From RGIG3178 sp964533965 (GTDB lineage Bacteria > Bacillota > Clostridia > Christensenellales > QAND01), in NCBI GenBank assembly GCA_964533965.1, contig CAZHNN010000014.1:10005-74004 (forward strand): a stretch of DNA of 64,000 nt, written 5' to 3'. Numbering within the stretch: position 1 is the stretch's first letter; each line of letters starts with the position of its first letter. Position numbers and translations under genes: made by a program. The notes beneath the pieces are model-generated. The model ran no database searches. It saw only the letters and a list, made by a program, of their open reading frames with translations, and was not told the origin of the DNA. Shown here piece by piece: positions 35,982 to 43,533 of this stretch.

Positions 35982-36925
35982 AACCATTCTCCTCCAAGTA
36001 ACGATGTGCATTCGTCCATTCCCAACGCGATGTTCAGATTCTGGATCGCGGCGCCCGATGCTCCCTTGCCCAGATTGTCAAGCACGCTCACCAGGGTGAT
36101 CATATCGTCGTTGCCGATCACGTGCAGCTTCAGGTAACAGGTGTTTTTTATCTCGTTGGCCGCCAGGAACCCGTCACCTTCCATGCCATGCACGCTGATA
36201 AGCTTCTGCCCTTTGTAATAGTCGCTCAATATCTGCTGCAACTCCGCACGCTTTACCTTTTTGTTTAGCATCTTCGTATACAGAGGAATGCTCACCGCCA
36301 TACCGCTGTAGAAGTCACAGACGATCGGGTTGAAAATGGGCGGAGAATCCAGTTCTGCGACCTGCTGCATTTCCGGCAAATGTTTGTGGCTGAGCGCAAG
36401 CCCGTACTGCCTGGGGCTGTCGAGCTGATAAGGGCGTTCAGAATTCTCGTATTCCGCTATCATTTTCTTTCCGCCGCCGCTGTACCCCGAAATCCCATGG
36501 CAGGTGAACGGATACGCCTTGTCCGCGATGCCCAATGCGATCAATGGGTATACCGCGACCAAAAACCCCGTAGCATAACAGCCCGGGTTCGCGATGCGCT
36601 TGCTTTTTGCGATGTTGGCCCGGTGTGATGCGGACAGTTCGGGCAAGCCATACTCCCAACCGGGCGTCACACGGTGCGCTGTACTCGCGTCGATCACGAG
36701 TACTTTTTCGTTTGTAACGAACGTCACCGCCTCTTTGGCCGCATCGTCCGGCAGGCAGAGGAAAACGACATCCGCACTGTTCATCAGCCTGGTGCGTTCC
36801 GCCTTATCCTTGCGCAGTGACTCGTCGATGGTGATGAGCTCCACTTCGTCGTGATACGCCAAACGCCTTTGCAGCTGAAGGCCCGTGGTACCTTCCTGTC
36901 CGTCGATATACACCTTTACTTTCAT
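35978..36925 (-). CDS. argC: N-acetyl-gamma-glutamyl-phosphate reductase (short type)
   Basis: 315-aa NADPH-dependent reductase, third step of arginine synthesis. The nucleotide-binding start is KVYIDGQEGTTGLQLQRRL and the catalytic Cys is in ANPGCYATG. The His-containing GISGYSGGGKKMI follows. The short length matches type 2 ArgC rather than the ~345-residue form. It is the first gene of the operon argC-J-B-D-F-carA-carB(dapF). The ATG at 36925 has a GGGGGA site. Promoter and ARG-like operator lie ~90-140 nt upstream. Confidence 0.95.
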   Translation of the reverse strand: MKVKVYIDGQEGTTGLQLQRRLAYHDEVELITIDESLRKDKAERTRLMNSADVVFLCLPDDAAKEAVTFVTNEKVLVIDASTAHRVTPGWEYGLPELSASHRANIAKSKRIANPGCYATGFLVAVYPLIALGIADKAYPFTCHGISGYSGGGKKMIAEYENSERPYQLDSPRQYGLALSHKHLPEMQQVAELDSPPIFNPIVCDFYSGMAVSIPLYTKMLNKKVKRAELQQILSDYYKGQKLISVHGMEGDGFLAANEIKNTCYLKLHVIGNDDMITLVSVLDNLGKGASGAAIQNLNIALGMDECTSLLGGEWL

Positions 36926-37014
36926 TGTCTATCCCCCGAATGGTCAAATTTCTGACATTCCGCCTCAATGGCGGCCTGTTGCTTTATAAATTTGGCGTTT
37001 CAGCTATGCTGTCT

Positions 37015-37028
37015 TGCATGATTATGCA
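37015..37028 (-). promoter_or_regulatory. Putative ArgR operator (ARG box)
   Basis: TGCAT-GATT-ATGCA is a 5-4-5 palindrome with the spacing of an ARG half-site pair. It overlaps the first ~20 transcribed nt of the argC operon, where arginine-bound ArgR would block transcription. A weaker AT-rich half-like sequence lies next to it towards the promoter. Confidence 0.5.
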
Positions 37029-37040
37029 ATAATAATGCTG

Positions 37041-37068
37041 ATTATAACAATAATATTCAAAATGTCAA
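37041..37068 (-). promoter_or_regulatory. Promoter of the arginine operon
   Basis: On the minus strand, TTGACA (37063-37068), a 16-bp spacer and TATAAT (37041-37046); both hexamers are perfect. Confidence 0.8.
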
Positions 37069-37158
37069 GGAGTTATGCACAGTTTTTGCATATTATTTCT
37101 GTAGTTCTTCAGATTTATAGCACTTTCGTCTATACATTGCATACAGGAGGTGAAAACC

Positions 37159-37230
37159 GTGTTCTTATACACGCAGCAAAGATGTTCCGGCACCCCTTCA
37201 ATTCTTTGTTTTCGACAATTTCTTCTATAA
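37159..37230 (+). CDS. Possible 23-aa peptide with strong ribosome site
   Basis: A GTG at 37159 is preceded by AGGAGGTGA at ideal spacing and opens 23 codons ending in TAA. The peptide (MFLYTQQRCSGTPSILCFRQ and three more residues) is not recognised. No promoter is obvious. It could be a leader or small protein, or the site may be a chance match. It precedes noc by ~350 nt. Confidence 0.3.
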   Translation: MFLYTQQRCSGTPSILCFRQFLL

Positions 37231-37576
37231 TTTTCTGCAAAATAAATTGTCTATGTAGCCATATAAATTCAACCACGGAATTTGCCTATTGCTGGTGGCC
37301 GATATTTGACAGTAACAGCACGCTTTTTATTGGCCGGGAAATCCGTACAATAGGCACTTATCATTTTTTCGTCATGCTCCTTCTTTTATATTGTCAAGCA
37401 AGTGCTCTCATTGTCGGGGAAATGGCCAATGCATGTTTAAATATACTGTTACATATTGACGATATTTACCTCTATGTTGTCTTTGTTTGTCAGAACATGT
37501 CTTGTTTTGCTTTTCAGCAGGATTCGGCAATTATGATAACGAATTGTTGGTTACAAGCATAAAAGGAGTGACGTCG

Positions 37577-38398
37577 ATGCTACCCGATTCATCGTTACAA
37601 ACATCCGAATCCAAAGCGGTCCAATCCATTCCTGTACAGTGGATTCGGCCTAACCCTTATCAGCCAAGGCGCACATTTTCAGAGAAGAGCATCGATGACC
37701 TGGCTCGTTCCATACGCCGTTATGGCCTGATGCAGCCGATCGTCGTTCGTCAAATAGGCCCTACGCAATATGAGCTGATCGCCGGCGAGCGCCGTCTACG
37801 GGCGACAAAGAGAGCGGGCCTTGCTACCATCGATGCGATCGTTCAAACCGTCGGAGAACAAGACAGTGCCGTGATGGCGCTAATCGAAAACCTCCAACGC
37901 GAAAACCTTCACTTCTTCGACGAGGCGGAAGCGTTCCGCAACCTGTTGCTGGAGCATGGTATAACACAGGAAGAGTTGGCACGCCGGATCGGAAAAAATC
38001 AGAGCACCGTAGCCAACAAGCTGCGGATTCTAAAAATGGCGCCCAAGGTTCGCGAGGCTATTTTCAGTGGACATCTTACCGAGCGCCACGCACGAACGCT
38101 ACTTCGGGTGCCGGATGTAAATTTGCAGCTTCAGTTGGTACAGACCATACGGGATGCCGGTCTATCCGTTAAAGCTACAGAGGAATTGGTAGAGCGTACG
38201 TTGGACAAGCTCTATAAAGAGCACGAAGCGCCCACACGCAAGCGTATGTCCGGCATTATCCGCGACGGACGGCTTCTGATCAACAGCATCCGCAAGATTG
38301 TGGAGCAGGTCAATACAGCCGGCTTGCCTGCCCGCATGCAGGTCAAGGACACCGCGGAATTGTATGAAGTCATCGTTTGCGTACCCAAACGTCGTTAA
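37577..38398 (+). CDS. noc: ParB/Noc-family nucleoid occlusion protein
   Basis: 273-aa ParB-like CTPase-fold DNA-binding protein. It shows the ParB N-terminal box (RPNPYQPRRTFSEKSIDDLA), the LIAGERRLRATK segment, ENLQRENLHFFDEAEAF and the helix-turn-helix (ITQEELARRIGKNQSTVANK). The closing ERHARTLLRVPD is Noc-like. Noc binds its own sites and the membrane to keep the division septum away from the chromosome. ATG 37577 has AAGGAG 8 nt upstream; a longer frame to 37487 lacks one. The position before parA-parB is the usual one for noc, but it could also be a second ParB. Confidence 0.88.
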   Translation: MLPDSSLQTSESKAVQSIPVQWIRPNPYQPRRTFSEKSIDDLARSIRRYGLMQPIVVRQIGPTQYELIAGERRLRATKRAGLATIDAIVQTVGEQDSAVMALIENLQRENLHFFDEAEAFRNLLLEHGITQEELARRIGKNQSTVANKLRILKMAPKVREAIFSGHLTERHARTLLRVPDVNLQLQLVQTIRDAGLSVKATEELVERTLDKLYKEHEAPTRKRMSGIIRDGRLLINSIRKIVEQVNTAGLPARMQVKDTAELYEVIVCVPKRR

Positions 38399-38431
38399 AA
38401 CATCCATAGCTCTACCGTTTATTGGCAATAT

Positions 38432-38447
38432 TGTTTCACGTGAAACA
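38432..38447. promoter_or_regulatory. parS site 1
   Basis: TGTTTCACGTGAAACA, a perfect match to the conserved 16-bp parS palindrome that loads ParB. It is flanked by further partial dyad symmetry. Confidence 0.97.
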
Positions 38448-38524
38448 TTGCTATGGAGATAATTTTGAATACAGTGCCATTTAGAAATTCAAAGCTTTTG
38501 CATCATTCTTAGGAAATAGAAGGC

Positions 38525-38552
38525 GGCCAATGTTTCACGTGAAACATTGGCC
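38525..38552. promoter_or_regulatory. parS site 2 within a 28-bp perfect palindrome
   Basis: The same perfect 16-bp parS core (38531-38546) is extended by GGCCAA/TTGGCC arms to a 28-bp perfect palindrome, just before the parA promoter. Confidence 0.97.
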
Positions 38553-38555
38553 GCG

Positions 38556-38584
38556 TTGCATTGTTCTTATCGGCAGGGTATAAT
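38556..38584 (+). promoter_or_regulatory. Promoter of parA-parB
   Basis: TTGCAT (38556-38561), a 17-bp spacer and TATAAT (38579-38584). The -35 abuts parS site 2, so ParB bound there could repress its own operon. Confidence 0.7.
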
Positions 38585-38614
38585 GACCTCGTACATATAC
38601 AAGGGGGTGCTCCT

Positions 38615-39397
38615 TTGGGAAAAATCATCACCGTAGCCAACCAAAAAGGCGGCGTCGGTAAAACCACAACCAGCATCAATCTCAGCGCCTGCCTTGCGCG
38701 GTTAAGTCAGCGCGTACTGTTGGTTGACATTGACCCGCAAGGCAATTCCACAAGCGGATTGGGCATAGATAAAGAGACGCTTGGCGCTTCGATCTATGAC
38801 GTGCTCATCAACGGCACACAAGCAGAACAAGTTATCATGCCAACAAAAGTTGAAAACTTGTCCATTTTACCCAGCAATATACAGCTCGTCGGAGCGGAGA
38901 TCGAACTTACCGGAATGATCGCAAGAGAGCACATCCTGCGCGGCGTATTGGATCCCATACGGACTAATTTTGACTTTATTATCGTGGATTGCCCGCCTTC
39001 TCTCGGGTTGTTGACTCTGAACGCCTTGACCGCTGCAGACAAAATTCTTGTTCCCATCCAATGCGAGTTCTTTGCGCTGGAAGGCCTCAGCCAATTGATC
39101 AACACGGTGAATATCGTCAGCAAGCGCCTGAACCCGAATCTTTCCATGGAAGGCGTCTTATTGACCATGTATGACCCCAGAACCAATCTCTCACAACAGG
39201 TTGTCAGCGAAGTCAAAAAGTTCTTCAACAACAAGGTGTATGACACGATGATCCCTCGCAATGTCCGCCTTGGGGAAGCACCCAGTTTCGGCCTTCCCAT
39301 CATCATGTATGACCCGACCTGCTCTGGCGCACGCGCATACATGGACCTTGCGGAAGAGGTAGTACGAGTGAACAAGGAGGAATCCCATGGCCAATAG
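38615..39397 (+). CDS. parA: Chromosome-partitioning ATPase ParA (Soj)
   Basis: 260-aa deviant Walker ATPase. The Walker A motif is KGGVGKTTTSINLSA with the signature lysine; others are VLLVDIDPQGN and FIIVDCPPSLG. ParA binds DNA nonspecifically and with ParB segregates the origin; in Firmicutes it also controls DnaA. I chose the TTG at 38615 (protein MGKIITVANQKGG) behind AAGGGGGTG; the frame extends upstream to 38561 but through the promoter. It overlaps parB by 11 nt. Confidence 0.97.
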   Translation: MGKIITVANQKGGVGKTTTSINLSACLARLSQRVLLVDIDPQGNSTSGLGIDKETLGASIYDVLINGTQAEQVIMPTKVENLSILPSNIQLVGAEIELTGMIAREHILRGVLDPIRTNFDFIIVDCPPSLGLLTLNALTAADKILVPIQCEFFALEGLSQLINTVNIVSKRLNPNLSMEGVLLTMYDPRTNLSQQVVSEVKKFFNNKVYDTMIPRNVRLGEAPSFGLPIIMYDPTCSGARAYMDLAEEVVRVNKEESHGQ

Positions 39398-40271
39398 CAT
39401 GAGACTGGGAAAAGGGCTTGGTGCTCTGTTGGGCGATTCGGTCTATGACCGCCCGCAAGAAATCGCAGAGGATAAAAGCGCTGGAGACCGCGTATTGATG
39501 TTAGATCTTCATCTGCTGGACCCCAACCCGTATCAGCCACGCACCGATTTTGACGAAGAGGGATTGGACGAGCTTGCGCAAAGCATCTCGATACACGGCA
39601 TCCTGCAACCGATTCTGGTCGTGAAGGGCATTTCAAACCGTTACACCATCATTGCAGGTGAGCGCCGTTGGCGCGCTGCACGTAAAGTCGGACTTTCCAA
39701 CGTGCCGGCCATCGTACGCGAATATGACGACAGGCAGTTGATGGAAGCCGCTCTGATTGAGAATTTGCAGAGAACGGATCTGAACCCTGTTGAGGAAGCG
39801 GAAGCCATCGCCGTATTGATGAATAAATACGGATTGACTCAGGAAGTCGTCTCCGCACGTGTCGGAAAGTCTCGTTCCACTGTCGCGAATGCTCTTCGTA
39901 TCCTGTCGTTGCCAGATTCCGTTTTGCAGATGGTTCGCGATGGGCGGCTTTCCAGCGGACACGCGCGCGCTGTGCTCATGGCACCATCCGAAGTGCAGCA
40001 ATCCTTTGCGGAGCGCATTGTTTCCCAGGGTCTTAGCGTACGGCAGGCTGAAAAGCTTGCGCAAGCCTATAAACAACCCGCAGTGTCAAAAAAAGAGGAG
40101 CCCGTTGCCGATCCTCATATCCGTTCAGCCGAACAGGAATTACAACATGTGTTTGGGACGCGCGTTTCATTTTCGGGCGATCTTTCACGCGGGCGTATTG
40201 CTATCGAGTATTACAGCCGTGACGACCTGGATCGAATCTATGAGATTCTGATGTCCTACAAAAGCAAGTGA
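39387..40271 (+). CDS. parB: Chromosome-partitioning protein ParB (Spo0J)
   Basis: 294-aa CTP-dependent DNA clamp that loads at parS. The N-terminal RLGKGLGALLGD interacts with ParA. The CTP-binding boxes DPNPYQPRTDF and IIAGERRWRAAR, ENLQRTDLNPVEEAEA and the helix-turn-helix TQEVVSARVGKSRSTVAN are all present. A C-terminal dimerisation domain follows. ATG 39387 lies within the end of parA. Its binding sites are the two parS copies upstream of parA. Confidence 0.97.
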   Translation: MANSMRLGKGLGALLGDSVYDRPQEIAEDKSAGDRVLMLDLHLLDPNPYQPRTDFDEEGLDELAQSISIHGILQPILVVKGISNRYTIIAGERRWRAARKVGLSNVPAIVREYDDRQLMEAALIENLQRTDLNPVEEAEAIAVLMNKYGLTQEVVSARVGKSRSTVANALRILSLPDSVLQMVRDGRLSSGHARAVLMAPSEVQQSFAERIVSQGLSVRQAEKLAQAYKQPAVSKKEEPVADPHIRSAEQELQHVFGTRVSFSGDLSRGRIAIEYYSRDDLDRIYEILMSYKSK

Positions 40272-40284
40272 TCTTTACCATTAA

Positions 40285-40312
40285 AAAAGGCTGCCGGAAG
40301 GCAGCCTTTTCT
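40285..40312. terminator. Terminator of parA-parB
   Basis: AAAAGGCTGCC/GGCAGCCTTTT with a 4-nt loop, shared with the convergent cvpA gene. Confidence 0.88.
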
Positions 40313-40346
40313 CTTGTTATCATTTTCGTTGATACGGGGTGATTCC

Positions 40347-41066
40347 CTATAATATTGTCCCTTTTGTCAGCAGCAATACAAAATTGGATGCGTAGAAGAA
40401 TCGGACCAAGGGGAAAGACATGACGGTCTGCGTCAGCGTCGGTGAATCCATTATGCTTAATGCGATCGGAAGCAATGCCACGATCATATAGCAGATGAAC
40501 GCGCCACGGGCCAGACCCATAAGCGCCCCCAACAGACCGTCATAATGCTTTAGCACAGGGAACGGATGCGCAGTATTTGTTGCATTGATAAAAAGTCCTA
40601 TCAAAAGCCGGAAGAGCAAAAACAACAAAAGCATGGATAATATGTTCAGCGACGCATTTGCCACGGTGCTGTTAAAATATTCTCCCACCGTCAACACCCC
40701 CTTGTTCGCGAGCGACTGGTGGACCATATTTTGCTTGATGAGATTGTCAAACGGGGAAACCAGTGAGCTCTTGTCCACGAGTTCGTTGATTGCCGCTGCA
40801 TCCAGGTTTTTAACCGGCAGATATACCTGATCGACCGCCACGAGGTTCAACTTCGCAGCGCCTTCCGTATAACTTGTGAGCATCGTCATGAATTTGCTTC
40901 CGCTTAACGCCCAGCTCAATAGAGGGTGCAGCAAATACGCAGCAAGAAAGGAAACAAAACAACTGACCGTGCTCAACGCCGAAAACACAAAGCCGCGGTA
41001 CATGCCGAAAACAACATACACCGCGATGAAGCATAGTATCAGGATATCGACAATACCCATTCGCAT
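40347..41066 (-). CDS. CvpA-family membrane protein
   Basis: 239 aa with four to five hydrophobic helices. The N-terminal MGIVDILILCFIAVYVVFGM and the following GFVFS and helix pattern match the CvpA/colicin V production family, whose exact function in Firmicutes is unclear (linked to envelope and stress phenotypes). There is a central soluble region (~65-120). The start at 41066 has GAGGT upstream; ATG 41060 is an alternative. It is 12 nt downstream of the DUF5711-like gene and probably co-transcribed with it. Confidence 0.78.
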   Translation of the reverse strand: MRMGIVDILILCFIAVYVVFGMYRGFVFSALSTVSCFVSFLAAYLLHPLLSWALSGSKFMTMLTSYTEGAAKLNLVAVDQVYLPVKNLDAAAINELVDKSSLVSPFDNLIKQNMVHQSLANKGVLTVGEYFNSTVANASLNILSMLLLFLLFRLLIGLFINATNTAHPFPVLKHYDGLLGALMGLARGAFICYMIVALLPIALSIMDSPTLTQTVMSFPLVRFFYASNFVLLLTKGTIL

Positions 41067-41078
41067 CTGACCTCGATC

Positions 41079-42191
41079 CTATGGCAGCGTGATGATATAT
41101 ACCGCTTCTCCCACGATGCACAGAGCGTTCTTTTTTGTAGGCAGCGGTACGAAGGACGTCGCCTCAAAAGGCAGGTTATGCTCGCTAATGGTTGCACCTT
41201 TCATTGATAACACACGGATCTTCTTTGCCGTATAAGCATATACTTTGTCCGTGTTAATGGAAACGGCTATGGTTGCCGATGGCATCTGCGCGAACACGTC
41301 GCTTTCCCCTATTTGCAGTATGCGGGCCGTGGAAATGACCTTCTGTCCGCTTGATTCACCGCCCGGGATCATCAAAAACGTAGCCACTCCGCTCTTGGTC
41401 ATTGAATCCTTATATTCCCAGCCATAGATGAGCTTCTCGCCTTTGTGAACTCCGACATAGTCCATCTGAATGATCTGATTGGTACCTACAGCGTATAGCT
41501 TGTCACTGAGAAAGACCAAGTGTTGCAGCATCTGGCTCTCTATGGAAATATTGCCCGTGCTCGCCAGGTTTTTTCCGTATGTCATCAGCCTTGATACCGG
41601 AACCACCGATCCGCCGTCGAGCATATATATATAGAAGGAATCCCCTTCGTAAAATCCATAATCCAGTATGTATTTGCCTTCAAACTCGTACCTGTTGACT
41701 TCGTTTCCGGTCTTGTCCAACAGAATGACGCGGTTCTTGTTCTCAAAGTCTGTATTGAGTACCGCCGTCAAAGTCTTGCCGCAGCGTACTTGCGTTACGG
41801 AGCCATAGAATTCCTTGCTTGCAAGAGGTTCGCCGTTTGCAGTGAAAACCTGAACGCGTGTTTTGTCAAATGCAGCTACCAAGTCGTTGCTCGCGGCTAC
41901 TTTCATACCCGGTGAAAGAATGGCTACGCTCCATTTTTCATTATCGGCATAGTCGATGCTTGTAAGCGATGTGTCCTTTATGAATAGGATTGATTTTTCC
42001 GTCGCAGTATAGGCATAAGTGGATTTAAAACGCAGCGCTTTTGCAGTGATATTATAATTTTTTGTGCCAAATAGTAAATTGATTATCACAACCAGTATCA
42101 CGACGGCCAACAGTCCCAATCCTGCCAACCTGATAATGCGCTGGTTGTAACCTTTACCCTTCTTCGCCCGAATGCGCGGTGGCGGGAACAT
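41079..42191 (-). CDS. DUF5711-like membrane-anchored beta-propeller protein
   Basis: 370 aa. A basic N-terminus (RIRAKKGKGYNQRIIR) precedes one membrane helix (residues ~24-44, GLGLLAVVILVVIINLLFG). The rest is an extracytoplasmic domain rich in repeated beta strands (for example VILLDKTGNEVNRYEF and KIRVLSMKGATISEH), like a PQQ/WD-type propeller. This matches the uncharacterised DUF5711 proteins of Clostridia. The ATG at 42191 has AGGAGGAGA. It is followed by cvpA, so an envelope role is plausible but unproven. Confidence 0.7.
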   Translation of the reverse strand: MFPPPRIRAKKGKGYNQRIIRLAGLGLLAVVILVVIINLLFGTKNYNITAKALRFKSTYAYTATEKSILFIKDTSLTSIDYADNEKWSVAILSPGMKVAASNDLVAAFDKTRVQVFTANGEPLASKEFYGSVTQVRCGKTLTAVLNTDFENKNRVILLDKTGNEVNRYEFEGKYILDYGFYEGDSFYIYMLDGGSVVPVSRLMTYGKNLASTGNISIESQMLQHLVFLSDKLYAVGTNQIIQMDYVGVHKGEKLIYGWEYKDSMTKSGVATFLMIPGGESSGQKVISTARILQIGESDVFAQMPSATIAVSINTDKVYAYTAKKIRVLSMKGATISEHNLPFEATSFVPLPTKKNALCIVGEAVYIITLP

Positions 42192-42275
42192 ACCTCTCCT
42201 CCTTGAGCTTGCATATGATTTTAATTATTCTATCATATTTCAAACCCAATCGTATCCCCTATATTGTTCCTTACG

Positions 42276-42515
42276 TTATCGGCCGAACAGTTCCGTATAA
42301 AGCCTTCTATTGATCTGCTCATTCATTTGTTCAGGCGACTTTTCCGATGCCATTAAATAGAGCGTACCGCTCTTTGGCGCCTGAATCTTCGGAAGCGTAT
42401 CATCACAGAGGACCGCATCTACCTCATGGGCCGACTCGATCGGAACGAGTTCGTGGCCGAACTCCGTCAGCGTTTTTGCCACTTCCTCCATGCCTTTGAC
42501 ATAGGCTATGCGCAT
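42276..42515 (-). CDS. YkuS-like small protein (UPF0180 type)
   Basis: 79 aa, soluble. MRIAYVKGMEEVAKTLTEFG followed by a Val/Asp-rich strand (DAVLCDD) resembles the YkuS/UPF0180 family of unknown function. I chose the ATG at 42515 with AAGGAGG 9 nt upstream; the frame is open to 42578 but without a better start. It is single and divergent from the lipid kinase gene. Confidence 0.6.
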   Translation of the reverse strand: MRIAYVKGMEEVAKTLTEFGHELVPIESAHEVDAVLCDDTLPKIQAPKSGTLYLMASEKSPEQMNEQINRRLYTELFGR

Positions 42516-42636
42516 GCTGTATTTCCTCCTTGTTCCGCATGCAAATACTTCCCCAAGCAGATACTGTTGATACCTCACAATCAGAAGATATTTGTGTTAG
42601 AATAGCTTTACTGTATAGCGCAAAAGAGGCAAACAT

Positions 42637-43533
42637 ATGATTCATCTGCTCATTAACCCGCACTCCGGCAAAGGCCGCGGCGAACAAATTGGCCTCATGG
42701 CCGAAGAGGTTCTTCTAAAACGCAGGATACCCTTTAAAAAACATGTTACCGCCTTCGCAGGGCATGCGCCGGATCTGGCACGAACCGCCGTACAGAGCGG
42801 CTGTACAAAGCTGCTGGCCGTTGGCGGCGACGGCACGATGGGGGAAGTGACACAGTCTTTGATGGGTACAGACACAGTGCTCGGCATTATCCCCGCGGGA
42901 ACGGGAAACGATTACATCAAGACGCTTGGCATCTCCCGCCATCCCGAACAGGCTCTCGAGACTGCTCTTGGTGAAATGGTGGATATTGTCGACGTCATTC
43001 GGATCAACCAAAGGGCGTGCCTGAACATTGCCTCCGTCGGCATCGATGCAAGTACCGCATATTACACCAACCGCAGCAAGTTCTTCAGAGGACAGCTGGC
43101 CTATGTCTATGGCCTTCTAAAGGCCTATTTCATGGCCAAGCTCCCACAGTTTACCTATTCCATTGACGGCGGCACGTCCGGGCATGCAAGCTGCACGCTC
43201 GCCGTGTTTGCAAACGGACAATTCTATGGCGGCGGGTTTAGACCCATCCCGTTTTCCAAGCACAACGACGGTGTGATGGATGTCCTGCTGGTAGATAAGC
43301 TTTCCAGGCCCAAAATCCTGCCTCTGATCGTAAGCTATGCCAAGGGCAAGCATGTGACGTGGAATATCTGCCATTTCCATCGCTGCCAAAGTTTCAAGCT
43401 TCAAGCCGACTCAACGCCTCTGATATTCAATGTTGACGGGGAAATCATTGAGGCCTCCGATTTTGACATTCAGTTGGTACCCCGTTCGCTCAAAGTTGCC
43501 GTTCCTTCTTTGTGTGAAGCCAATGCAACCTGA
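42637..43533 (+). CDS. Diacylglycerol/lipid kinase family protein
   Basis: 298 aa, DagK/YegS type. The family ATP-binding motif is AVGGDGTMGEV, with NPHSGKGRG at the N-terminus and IIPAGTGNDY further on. The C-terminal beta-sandwich includes NVDGE. Such enzymes phosphorylate diacylglycerol or related lipids at the membrane for phospholipid recycling. The ATG at 42637 follows AAAAGAGG. Its end overlaps the next gene (cca-like) by 11 nt. Substrate not defined by sequence. Confidence 0.88.
   Translation: MIHLLINPHSGKGRGEQIGLMAEEVLLKRRIPFKKHVTAFAGHAPDLARTAVQSGCTKLLAVGGDGTMGEVTQSLMGTDTVLGIIPAGTGNDYIKTLGISRHPEQALETALGEMVDIVDVIRINQRACLNIASVGIDASTAYYTNRSKFFRGQLAYVYGLLKAYFMAKLPQFTYSIDGGTSGHASCTLAVFANGQFYGGGFRPIPFSKHNDGVMDVLLVDKLSRPKILPLIVSYAKGKHVTWNICHFHRCQSFKLQADSTPLIFNVDGEIIEASDFDIQLVPRSLKVAVPSLCEANAT

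Larger units (their letters stand above)
36926..37576. other. AT-rich divergent region between argC and noc
   Basis: 651 bp, visibly more AT-rich than its surroundings. It contains the argC promoter and operator (37015-37068), one TTATGCACA (37073-37081, a single DnaA-box match), a possible 23-codon ORF (37159-37230) and an AAATTGTC inverted pair near 37214-37251. The long open frame across 37014-37562 has no ribosome site and no family resemblance, and I take it as chance. Confidence 0.5.

Noticed and set aside
37014..37562. 182-codon open frame on the plus strand in the argC-noc gap
   Set aside because: It has no ribosome site, consists of AT-rich low-complexity hydrophobic residues, overlaps the argC promoter on the other strand, and resembles no family.
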